NCBI GenBank assembly: GCA_016926925.1
Contig: JAFGNQ010000048.1
Coordinates: 1 to 9,220 of the forward strand
Origin: Candidatus Aminicenantota bacterium
GTDB taxonomy: Bacteria; Acidobacteriota; Aminicenantia; Aminicenantales; Aminicenantaceae
Direction of reading: 5' to 3'
DNA: 9,220 nucleotides
How positions within the stretch are numbered: position 1 is the stretch's first letter; each line of letters opens with the position of its first letter. The translations under genes were made by a program, and so were the position numbers. Positions 1-6,225 of this stretch are shown here, one piece after another. The notes under the pieces are model-generated. The model was not told the origin of the DNA. It saw nothing but the letters and a program-made list of their open reading frames with translations, and searched no databases.

Positions 1-1452
1 AGCATCCGGCTTTTCATCTCCTTTGTATTTCAAGATGTCACTCTCATTCAGTTTCATCTTCTTCTTCCAAATGAAGTAGACCGGAATTCCTAAAGCCGTA
101 AAGGATATGCCGATAAACGCTTCAACAGGTTTTTCGATCAATCCGTTTATGAGGACGCCCGAGAGCGCAATGATAAAAACCATGGGGACGATGGGGTATC
201 CCCATGTTTTATAAGGACGTTCCATATGCGGATATTTTTTTCTGAGCGTAAAAACAGCCGCCGCTGCAATCACCCAGAAAAGAACACCGATAAACATCGC
301 ATAAGTGAAGAGCTGCTCAAACGATCCCGTAAGAGCAAGAACACACGCCCAGAGGGCTTGGATGAGAATGGCAAAAGCAGGTGTCTTGAATTTGGGGTGA
401 AGGCTTCCTACTTTCCGGAAAAAAAGCCTGTCTTTGGCCATGGCATAGTAGACCCGCGCTCCGGCGAAAATGGCACCGTTCAAGGCGCCCAGGACTGAAA
501 CGATAACAGCCGCCGAAACAAAATCTGCGGCAGTGGTTCCGAAAAGAACTGTCGCAGACTTTTCTGCAATCCGGACCACTCCGGTCATATCCGTTATAGG
601 CAAAGCTAACAGGTAAATGACGTTCAAGGCTACATAAAGAAGGCTGACGCCCACTGTCCCCAACAACAGCGCCATAGGAAGGTTTCGCTTTGGATTCTTG
701 ATCTCGCCGGCAACATAATTGATGTTATTCCAACCGTCAAATGCCCAGGATATGGCAATGAGAGCCACACCGAATCCGATGATGAGCTGAGAAAAACTCA
801 TCCCAGCCGGATTGATCGCAAGATCCAGGGAGCGGCCCGACCCTGCAGCCAATCCGAAGACGATAAAGGCCAGAATTGTACCGATTTTTGTCACGGTAAG
901 AATGTTCTGTACGATCTTCCCAAACAGGACTCCTACGTAGTTGAACGCAGAAAAGAGCAGAATGACAACGACAGCCACAATCTGCCCCGCAGAGACGCTG
1001 TATGAAAACTCTCTATTGAAAGCAGGTACGGCCACCGTAAATATTTTTTGTTGCGTAGCGACGGCGGGAACGAAGTAGCCGAGATATTCGGCAAAGGCGA
1101 CACCAAGAGCTGCGATGGAACCCGTCATGTTGACCAAAAACAGCTTCCACCCGAAGAGAAACCCGAAGAGGGGGCCGTATGCTTCTTTGAGATAGACATA
1201 CTGGCCTCCCGCATCCGGCATAGCTGCTCCTAACTCTGCGTAGGTCAAGGCTCCGGCAAGGATCAGAAGACCGCCTATGAGCCAAGCCAGCAAGATCAAC
1301 CCTGCCGAGGGGATAGACTTAGCCATAATGCCGGTAGTGAGAAAGATTCCCGAGCCAATGACGATCCCCATCATCATCATGGTAGAATCGAAAGGACCCA
1401 GCTTTCGGGCAAGCTCAGAGGGCGTCGATTTCAACAAGGCGGATTTGTCCAT
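1..1452 (-). CDS. APC-superfamily amino acid permease, LAT/SteT-like (3' end cut by window)
   Basis: Integral membrane transporter that probably exchanges or imports amino acids at the cytoplasmic membrane. Conceptual translation gives 484 codons with no stop before the window edge, so the C-terminus is missing; the family is usually near 450-500 residues, so little is lost. The unwound TM1 motif GSGIF lies at residues 33-37. The TM2 region has YAELGAAMPDAGGQY (71-85), a classic APC signature. The TM6 region has FDGWNNINYVAGE (from 238) followed by NPKRNLP, as in the L-type amino acid transporter branch that includes Bacillus SteT. The last visible residues are a charged tail (KKKMK...). The start is ATG at 1452; no strong Shine-Dalgarno site precedes it, only a weak AGG. 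An upstream in-frame TTG at 1493 is possible but would overlap the candidate -35 box. Family call is firm; substrate is not known. Confidence 0.93.
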   Translation of the reverse strand, partial: MDKSALLKSTPSELARKLGPFDSTMMMMGIVIGSGIFLTTGIMAKSIPSAGLILLAWLIGGLLILAGALTYAELGAAMPDAGGQYVYLKEAYGPLFGFLFGWKLFLVNMTGSIAALGVAFAEYLGYFVPAVATQQKIFTVAVPAFNREFSYSVSAGQIVAVVVILLFSAFNYVGVLFGKIVQNILTVTKIGTILAFIVFGLAAGSGRSLDLAINPAGMSFSQLIIGFGVALIAISWAFDGWNNINYVAGEIKNPKRNLPMALLLGTVGVSLLYVALNVIYLLALPITDMTGVVRIAEKSATVLFGTTAADFVSAAVIVSVLGALNGAIFAGARVYYAMAKDRLFFRKVGSLHPKFKTPAFAILIQALWACVLALTGSFEQLFTYAMFIGVLFWVIAAAAVFTLRKKYPHMERPYKTWGYPIVPMVFIIALSGVLINGLIEKPVEAFIGISFTALGIPVYFIWKKKMKLNESDILKYKGDEKPDA

Positions 1453-1467
1453 TGGCCTGGCTGCCAG

Positions 1468-1494
1468 CTTATAGAAGAGAGAATCCCCAGTCAA
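1468..1494 (-). promoter_or_regulatory. Candidate sigma70-type promoter of the permease gene
   Basis: On the minus strand a -35 box TTGACT (complement of 1489-1494) and a -10 box TATAAG (complement of 1468-1473) each match five of six consensus bases. The 15-bp spacer is shorter than the usual 16-18. The -10 box ends only 15 bp before the ATG at 1452, implying a leader of under about 10 nt, which agrees with the lack of a good ribosome binding site. The -35 box sits inside one copy of a direct repeat (see 1494-1522). Confidence 0.4.
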
Positions 1495-1522
1495 GTATTC
1501 CCGAAAATCTGTCAGTATTCCC
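1494..1522. repeat. 9-bp direct repeat AGTATTCCC, 20 bp apart, at the permease promoter
   Basis: AGTATTCCC occurs at 1494-1502 and 1514-1522, start-to-start exactly 20 bp, about two helical turns. Similarity extends outward as TCAAGTATTCCC against TCAGTATTCCC. The proximal copy overlaps the candidate -35 box of the permease. This is the expected layout of a tandem site for a dimeric regulator, but no regulator gene is in view. A further AGTATTCC lies at 2449-2456 in the spacer after the amidohydrolase gene and may be chance. Confidence 0.45.
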
Positions 1523-1546
1523 AAAACATGTCAGCATGTGTTTTGG
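1521..1546. repeat. Imperfect inverted repeat upstream of the permease
   Basis: Left arm CCAAAACATG (1521-1530), loop TCAG, right arm CATGTGTTTTGG (1535-1546). The arms pair over CCAAAAC and CATG, with a two-base bulge in the right arm. It abuts the distal AGTATTCCC copy. No T-run follows on either strand, so it does not look like an intrinsic terminator. It may be an operator or a chance dyad. Confidence 0.35.
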
Positions 1547-1586
1547 ACATGAGAAAAAAAACAGGTTTTTTTTTAAATCGCTTCAG

Positions 1587-1604
1587 AAAAAAAGACCCGT
1601 CTCC
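1587..1604 (-). terminator. Weak candidate terminator after the toast-rack lipoprotein gene
   Basis: About 17 nt beyond the stop at 1621, minus-strand sequence reads GGAGACGGGTCT followed by seven T. A short stem AGA/TCT around CGGG, extendable only by G-U pairs, precedes the T-tract. The T-tract position is right but the stem is poor, so this is a weak call. A second AT-only dyad, eight A, CAGG, nine T (1554-1574), lies just beyond and might contribute. Confidence 0.22.
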
Positions 1605-1620
1605 ATTTTATGCTGCCGGA

Positions 1621-2337
1621 TTAATCTTCGTTCTTGACCTTCAAATCAATACTTCCGATTCCGGCGCTGATCTTCATGTTTATGGTTATATCGGACCTGC
1701 CGTAGGCTTCGTTCGTATACACATTTCCTTCCTTTTGCATCCCCCTAGCGTTGACAGAGCCGATACCTTTATCGACACGAGCACGCACGCCTATATGTTT
1801 CGGCAGGTAGAACGTTGCGCTTCCGACACCACCATCGACATCCACGCGAAAATCGTCCTGTCTTCTCCCGGTGATATCAACCGTCAAATCGCCGACCCCC
1901 ATATCGATATCCACAGATTCCAGCAGAAGCTCTCTAAGGTCCAAGTCTCCCTCGCCGGCGCCGAAATCGATTTTGATTGCAATGGGGATGTCCTTATTGA
2001 CACTGATATCCCATTTGTTGTGAGTCGATCCGACCGGAACACCCTTGCCCTTACCCTGCCGGATTTCAATTCTGCCCTTCTTTCCAAAAAAATCATAATC
2101 TACCCGTGGCTTCCAGCGTTCTACGTTGTAATTGAATGTGGCTTCCACCAATTCTTGTGCTCCTCCATGCAAGTTCAACTCGCCGGCTCCCATATTCAAC
2201 TCCAGCACCGCGGATTCGGCATCTCCAAGCTCGATTGTCCGTGTCTCCGTTTCCAGATCTCCAACCTCAACACAGGCCGCAAACAAAAGAAAAAGAGGCA
2301 GGCAAACAATCGCATAAACCGGTTTTCGTTTCGTCAT
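1621..2337 (-). CDS. Toast-rack (DUF2154/DUF4097-like) lipoprotein
   Basis: A 238-residue exported lipoprotein, probably anchored in a membrane facing the periplasm. Residues 3-21 form a signal with basic start (KRK) and hydrophobic core, ending in lipobox FAAC with the lipidated Cys22; Val at +2 fits outer-membrane sorting under the E. coli rule. The body is repetitive: NMGAGELNL (48-56), DFGAGEGDLDL (124-134), DMGVGDLTVDI (145-155), DGGVGSATFYL (168-178), DKGIGSVNARG (189-199) and SAGIGSIDLKV (224-234). The repeated G-x-G turn followed by alternating hydrophobics indicates a beta-solenoid, as in toast-rack domains also found in LiaF/YvqF-type envelope-stress proteins. No transmembrane helices other than the signal are present, so it is not a full LiaF. 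The ATG at 2337 has GGAGGA (complement of 2345-2350) seven bases upstream. Biochemical role unknown; no catalytic residues are apparent. Confidence 0.85.
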   Translation of the reverse strand: MTKRKPVYAIVCLPLFLLFAACVEVGDLETETRTIELGDAESAVLELNMGAGELNLHGGAQELVEATFNYNVERWKPRVDYDFFGKKGRIEIRQGKGKGVPVGSTHNKWDISVNKDIPIAIKIDFGAGEGDLDLRELLLESVDIDMGVGDLTVDITGRRQDDFRVDVDGGVGSATFYLPKHIGVRARVDKGIGSVNARGMQKEGNVYTNEAYGRSDITINMKISAGIGSIDLKVKNED

Positions 2338-2498
2338 TTCTCTTTCCTCCCTAATCCCTTATACGATATGAGGAAGAGTTTCGTTCATTTTCTTGCAGCA
2401 GGAGAGAATTCAAAACGATCTCACCCGGGATACGGGATATTGAAGGAAAGTATTCCGTCACTGGAAAACAAAAACCGCTCCCGTTTGAATCGCACAGA

Positions 2499-4208
2499 CT
2501 ATTCGGCATCCGCTCTTTTATAGACAACCTTGCCCCCGAGGATAGTGTAATCTACTTGCGATTTCATGATGTCGTCGGGGGGAATGACCGTTAAATCCTG
2601 GTCAAAGATAACGATATCGCCCAAATAGCCGATTTTAATCATGCCTTTGCGATCCTCCATGAACTCGGAATAGGCAGAACCAAAAGTATAGAGTTTGATG
2701 GCCATCTCCATACTCAACTTCTGATCCGGAAACCAGCCCTCTCCCGGTTCTCCCGCTCGATCCTTTCGGGTGACAGCTGCATACAGCCCCTCTAGGGGAT
2801 CGATCGGCTCAACAGGCCAATCCGTGCCGAAAGCGATATGTGCACCCGCATCAAGAAGCTTCTGCCAGGCATAGGCCCCTTCACATCTTATGAGTCCGAT
2901 TCTTTTTTCGGCGAAACGTTTGTCCGTGATACAGTGGGTAGGTTGCATGGAAGCGATAACTCCCAATGCGGCAAACCGGGCTATATCATCGAGGCGCAGA
3001 ATCTGAGCATGTTCGCTGCGATGCCGGTGGTCGCGTCGGCCGTTGACTTGCAGGGCTTTTTCGACGGCATTCAGCACCCAGTGATTTCCTTTTGTACCGA
3101 TCGCATGAGTTCCGGTCTGGAATCCCAAAGCATCCGCGGCCACAATTCTCTTTTCGAATTTTTCGTAGGGCATCATGGGCAGGCCGCTCGTGCCGGGATC
3201 ATCTTCAAAAGGCTCAAACATCAATGCTGTTCCTGATCCAAGAGTTCCATCGATAAAAGCCTTCAGGTATCCGAATCGAATCCAGTTGCCTTCAGGAGGG
3301 TATTTCTTCCGAAGCTCGTCCATTCTCCTGAGCCCGAGTTCATCGCTCGGAAGAGCCATATTGAAGGTCACCCGGCAGGTGAGTTTTCCCGAATCCTTGA
3401 ATCGCTGGAACCGGGCATATTCCCCGTTTAGCTGTTGAATGCTTGTTACGCCGGTTCGTTTCGCTTCCTTCAAAGCCAGTTCCAGTGCTTCATCCTGCCG
3501 TCTCCGGTTTTCTTCCCGCGTCAGCTTGAGGCTGTCTTTGACTTTCAAAAGGCCCTGGGCTCCCTCTTTTAGGATTCCGGTCGGTTCACCGGTGTCCGGA
3601 TCTTTAACAACAGTTCCATTCGGCGGATCAGGCGTTTCCTTCGTGATACCGGACATCCTGAGAACATGGCTGTTCACCCAGACAGAATGACCATCCGCCC
3701 GGCTCAAAATTACGGGATTATCGGGTGACACCGCATCCAAGATTTCTTTGGTCGGCCACTTTTTATCAGGGAATGTCTCATGCTCCCAACCTCCGCCTCT
3801 GATCAACTCCCCTTTCTTCGCATGCTCAACCTTGTCTGCCACCATCTGCTGGATCGTATGGACATCGTGAACATACCGAAAATCAAGATTCATCATGGAC
3901 TGGCCGCCGGCCATGAAATGGATGTGGGCGTCGTTGAATCCGGGAATGACAAGCCTTCCCCCGGCATCGATCACGTGCGTAACGCCTTCTTTGATGTACT
4001 GGCCGATATCATTGTTGGACATCACTGCAATGATGAACTCGTCTTTGACAGCTACGGCTTGAGCGCGGGGTTTATCTTCGTCGCCCGTGATGACTTTAGC
4101 GTTTTTTAGCACCAAGTCAGCCGGGGGGCCCTTGTACGACCTGCCGCACCCTCCGAACCATAGAATCAAACACAATCCTGCTGTCAGAGCCACAAATTTT
4201 CTAATCAT
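2499..4208 (-). CDS. YtcJ-like metal-dependent amidohydrolase, predicted lipoprotein
   Basis: A 569-residue member of the amidohydrolase_3/YtcJ family, metal-dependent TIM-barrel hydrolases acting on amide or related C-N bonds; the natural substrate is unknown. Residues 1-20 are a signal ending in FGGC, so Cys21 is the likely lipidation site and the enzyme works outside the cytoplasm. Metal-ligand motifs are in order: DAHIHF with His95 and His97; YLKAFIDGTLGS with Lys316, the candidate bridging lysine; THAIG with His368; SEHAQIL with His400; and GTDWPVEPIDP with catalytic Asp463. The N-terminal ADLVLKNAKVITGD and C-terminal GDIVIFDQD and TILGGKVVYK strands form the usual flanking beta-sandwich, so the protein looks complete and active. 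ATG at 4208 is preceded by AAGGAGG (complement of 4218-4224) at nine bases. It follows PAP2 after 120 bp and precedes the toast-rack gene by 161 bp, so a shared transcript is possible but not shown. Confidence 0.93.
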   Translation of the reverse strand: MIRKFVALTAGLCLILWFGGCGRSYKGPPADLVLKNAKVITGDEDKPRAQAVAVKDEFIIAVMSNNDIGQYIKEGVTHVIDAGGRLVIPGFNDAHIHFMAGGQSMMNLDFRYVHDVHTIQQMVADKVEHAKKGELIRGGGWEHETFPDKKWPTKEILDAVSPDNPVILSRADGHSVWVNSHVLRMSGITKETPDPPNGTVVKDPDTGEPTGILKEGAQGLLKVKDSLKLTREENRRRQDEALELALKEAKRTGVTSIQQLNGEYARFQRFKDSGKLTCRVTFNMALPSDELGLRRMDELRKKYPPEGNWIRFGYLKAFIDGTLGSGTALMFEPFEDDPGTSGLPMMPYEKFEKRIVAADALGFQTGTHAIGTKGNHWVLNAVEKALQVNGRRDHRHRSEHAQILRLDDIARFAALGVIASMQPTHCITDKRFAEKRIGLIRCEGAYAWQKLLDAGAHIAFGTDWPVEPIDPLEGLYAAVTRKDRAGEPGEGWFPDQKLSMEMAIKLYTFGSAYSEFMEDRKGMIKIGYLGDIVIFDQDLTVIPPDDIMKSQVDYTILGGKVVYKRADAE

Positions 4209-4328
4209 CGAGTCAACCCTCCTTCCTCAATATAGCGTTGCTTTGAGGCGCATGATGACGCTCCGGTTTTTCTCAAACATTCTTTTATCCTCGAACCGGA
4301 GATGTTTCCGGACCGTTTGTGAAAGTTA

Positions 4329-5198
4329 TCAAGCAGGTCCGCCCTTCGAGAAAAAACGAAAGCCGAAGATCTTGAGGTATTCTCGAAGGCCCAGGATGAA
4401 AAAAACAAGAGCGATCAAACGCTGAAAAGGCATGATGTTTTCATAACCCGAATAATCGACAACAAATAAAAGCAGGCAGGATGCGAGCAGCACCGCACCC
4501 AGAATCTTTTGTCCGAGACTTCCCCATCCCCATTTCAACCGCTGTGAAAGGCTAAGGCCCAGCCATACGGCAATCCAACCGATGGCCGCTCCTGCAAGCA
4601 CATCCAGAGGCCAGTGCACACCAACCACAATGCGAGAGAGTGCAATCAGCGAAGCACCGAAGATTAAAGAACACCGGAGCCAGGCTTTTGACGTCGTGAA
4701 CGCAAACACGCCGGCAAGAATGAATATCATAGAGGCATGACCACTGGGGAACGAGTACTGGCCCCAATCAGGCCCGATCAAATGGAAGGCATCGGCAGGG
4801 AGAATTTGTGGAGGACGGGCGACATTGACCCAGCGCTTAATTCCCTGACTGAAAAGTGTGGAAAGGAGCGTTGCCAGGAGAACAGCCCAGATGAGTTGGG
4901 GCCGCTTCTTGATCCACGGGAGAAGGATGACAAAGGACACGAGTCCGTCGGAAAAAAAGGTGAGGACAGCCCAAAACATATCGCCCGTGTACAGGGAAAA
5001 ACCGTTGATACCGAGAAAAAGCTCAAGGTTGGTGTCCGTAAAATAGACAAGTGCCATCACCATCAAACATACGGAAGGAAGAATCCAGATCCAAAGATGG
5101 CTTGATGCGAGAGCTTTCCATGTGGCTCCTTTGGACATCCCGCTTAGGATACTAAAATAACACCGCTCTGTCATGCGGAAATAATAATCACGAAACAA
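4329..5198 (-). CDS. PAP2-family membrane phosphatase
   Basis: A 289-residue polytopic membrane protein of the PAP2/type-2 phosphatidic acid phosphatase family, which removes phosphate from lipid phosphates such as phosphatidate or undecaprenyl pyrophosphate. All three signature motifs are intact: K121-x6-R128-P129, P151-S152-G153-H154, and S188-R189-x5-H195-x3-D199. His154 and His195 are the expected nucleophile-side and acid-base histidines. Hydrophobic segments lie near 35-52, 72-95, 100-118, 155-170, 175-193, 200-216, 232-248 and 260-272. The start chosen is TTG at 5198 because GGAGGGG, inside the end of the VOC gene, lies 11 bases upstream. Internal ATG codons at 5174 (residue 9) and 5138 (residue 21) lack a good Shine-Dalgarno site; the latter would still keep every membrane segment. 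It is the last gene of the cupin-VOC-PAP2 set. Lipid substrate cannot be read from sequence. Confidence 0.92.
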   Translation of the reverse strand: MFRDYYFRMTERCYFSILSGMSKGATWKALASSHLWIWILPSVCLMVMALVYFTDTNLELFLGINGFSLYTGDMFWAVLTFFSDGLVSFVILLPWIKKRPQLIWAVLLATLLSTLFSQGIKRWVNVARPPQILPADAFHLIGPDWGQYSFPSGHASMIFILAGVFAFTTSKAWLRCSLIFGASLIALSRIVVGVHWPLDVLAGAAIGWIAVWLGLSLSQRLKWGWGSLGQKILGAVLLASCLLLFVVDYSGYENIMPFQRLIALVFFILGLREYLKIFGFRFFSKGGPA

Positions 5199-5204
5199 AC
5201 CGGC

Positions 5205-5528
5205 TTATTCCCCTCCTGCAAACTGGATGAACTCAATCGGAGCGCCGTCATCGACGATGAAGGCCACGGTCACCCCTTCCGAAGGGCTGTTTGGTTTTAT
5301 GAGAACGTGCTTCCCTTTGATTTCAGCGGCAAGGTCATCGACCTCGAAGGCCACATGAGGCACTGTCTTGACAAGTGCGGGCAGAGGGCTGTCCGGCTCA
5401 AACCGCATCCATTCAATGCCGTAAGGACTCTTCGGGTAACCGGAAACATACACTCTATACTTTTTCAGATATCTCTCCCCCTTGCGGCGCACGGCCGTAG
5501 GGATGCCCAAATGGTGATAATGTCTCAT
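5205..5528 (-). CDS. VOC-superfamily (glyoxalase-fold) protein
   Basis: A 107-residue single-module protein of the vicinal oxygen chelate superfamily, probably cytoplasmic and dimeric. It opens with MRHYHHLGIPT, typical of the first betaalphabetabetabeta strand, and continues with RVYVSGYPKSPYGIEWMRFEP (25-45), TVPHVAFEVDDL (55-66) and IEFIQF (98-103). His6, Glu39 or Glu44, His58 and Glu99 are candidate metal ligands. The frame is open 27 codons further upstream, but that stretch overlaps the cupin stop. ATG at 5528 has GGAGG five bases before it, so this shorter start is preferred. It follows the cupin by 16 bp, and its own last codons hold the ribosome binding site of PAP2, so the three are likely co-translated. 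The substrate is unknown; one-domain VOC proteins include isomerases, lyases and non-enzymatic binders. Confidence 0.87.
   Translation of the reverse strand: MRHYHHLGIPTAVRRKGERYLKKYRVYVSGYPKSPYGIEWMRFEPDSPLPALVKTVPHVAFEVDDLAAEIKGKHVLIKPNSPSEGVTVAFIVDDGAPIEFIQFAGGE
5210..5216 (-). promoter_or_regulatory. Ribosome binding site of PAP2 inside the VOC coding end
   Basis: GGAGGGG on the minus strand spans the last sense codons of the VOC gene, six to twelve bases before the end of its TAA, and lies 11 bases upstream of TTG 5198. This supports the TTG start and translational coupling of VOC to PAP2. Confidence 0.6.
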
Positions 5529-5533
5529 TCCAG

Positions 5534-5538
5534 CCTCC
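5534..5538 (-). promoter_or_regulatory. Ribosome binding site deciding the VOC start
   Basis: GGAGG lies in the 16-bp gap between the cupin stop (TGA, complement of 5545-5547) and ATG 5528, five bases from the ATG. It selects this start over the upstream ones that overlap the cupin gene. Confidence 0.75.
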
Positions 5539-5544
5539 AAAAGA

Positions 5545-5877
5545 TCAATCCACCAGGAATACTTTGGCACCTTTGTCCGTGTAGGCCATGTGCGGATTGG
5601 CCTTGTCATCAGCGGCCTGGAAGCTCATTCCCGGATGCATGTGGGCGACCGTTCCGTTTTTCAGCTCGATAGTCAGCTCCCCTTGCAAGACTAAAAGAAC
5701 ATGTCCCCGACCGCACCAGTGATCGGAGCGAAATCCAGGAGAGTACTCGACCATGCGCACACGAATGTTACCTCCCTCGAAAATACGCCAGAACGACGTT
5801 CCTGTTTCCCCCTTGTATTCAACTTGGGGCACTTTACTCCAGTCCGTGACGGTGAAAGGGACATTTTGAATATCCAT
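5545..5877 (-). CDS. DHWC-motif cupin-fold protein
   Basis: A 110-residue cytoplasmic single-domain cupin. Cupin motif 1 is represented by DHWCGRGH (52-59) with His53 and His59, followed by LQGELTIEL with Glu67; motif 2 is HPGMSF (81-86) leading to NPHMAY with His96. These four could bind a metal. The arrangement VEYSPGFRSDHWC matches a small conserved cupin family whose motif contains DH, W and C; no reaction is established for that family to my knowledge. ATG 5877 has GGGAGG (complement of 5883-5888) at five bases. The frame is open for another 92 codons upstream to a TTG at 6153, which would add a CxxC-bearing extension, but that start lacks a convincing ribosome site and the extension is not part of the cupin fold. 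It is first in the cupin-VOC-PAP2 operon. Confidence 0.85.
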   Translation of the reverse strand: MDIQNVPFTVTDWSKVPQVEYKGETGTSFWRIFEGGNIRVRMVEYSPGFRSDHWCGRGHVLLVLQGELTIELKNGTVAHMHPGMSFQAADDKANPHMAYTDKGAKVFLVD

Positions 5878-6225
5878 TACATCCTCCCTGATTATTTTAT
5901 CTAGAGATGACTCAAAAACCGATCCCATTTCTCCAAGCACATCCTCATTCCCGAGTGCTGCTTTAGACCTGCCAATAGCTTGTTCACCCTGGTTCCGGTT
6001 CGCTCTGCATTCTTGAACTTCCGAATCTTCTTGGGAAAAGACATTCTGACAAATCCGGACCGGTTTGGCAACGCTAATAATATTCACTTTTCGGCTTCTA
6101 CAGTACGGGCACATTGATATGATATTGATTCGAAATGACTCAGATGCTTGCAAGCCTCTTTTTCACAACGACGATCTTAATCCCAGTCTCATCAGTCTAA
6201 AAATCGTGGGGATCGACCTCTTCGA
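5878..6225. other. Gene-free stretch upstream of the cupin, with an open CxxC-containing frame
   Basis: This 348-bp interval separates the methyltransferase stop from the cupin start. On the minus strand, 6153 down to 5878 is open in the cupin frame. From ATG 6114 it reads MCPYCRSRKVNIISVAKPVR, then Cys at about 22 and 35 residues into this segment, then polar, low-complexity sequence running into the cupin. CPYC followed by later single cysteines resembles half of a zinc ribbon. No ribosome binding site precedes ATG 6114; the TTG at 6153 has only AAGAGG close by. A TGA stop lies three codons above the TTG. It may be a 5' leader, a decayed gene fragment or a true N-terminal extension. I see no convincing promoter or terminator here. 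Confidence 0.4.
5883..5888 (-). promoter_or_regulatory. Ribosome binding site deciding the cupin start
   Basis: GGGAGG lies five bases before ATG 5877. Its strength and spacing argue that the cupin starts here and not at the upstream in-frame TTG 6153 or ATG 6114. Confidence 0.75.

Noticed and set aside
2472..2486. Possible terminator after the amidohydrolase: AAAC/GTTT arms followed by a T-rich run on the minus strand
   Set aside because: Only four A/T-rich pairs around a seven-base loop; too weak to call.
1528..2523. Long plus-strand open frame of 331 codons opposite the toast-rack gene
   Set aside because: It lies antisense to a gene with clear lipobox and repeat motifs, shows no domain of its own and has no convincing ribosome site.
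4281..4310. Inverted CCGGA/TCCGG arms in the PAP2-amidohydrolase spacer
   Set aside because: Five-base stem without a T-tract; not a supportable terminator or operator.
4205..4408. Minus-strand 67-codon frame between PAP2 and the amidohydrolase
   Set aside because: It overlaps the PAP2 coding end in another frame and the amidohydrolase start; composition shows no recognisable protein.
6188..6199. CAGTCT repeated around CAT after the methyltransferase stop
   Set aside because: Very short repeat with no stem, T-run or other context.
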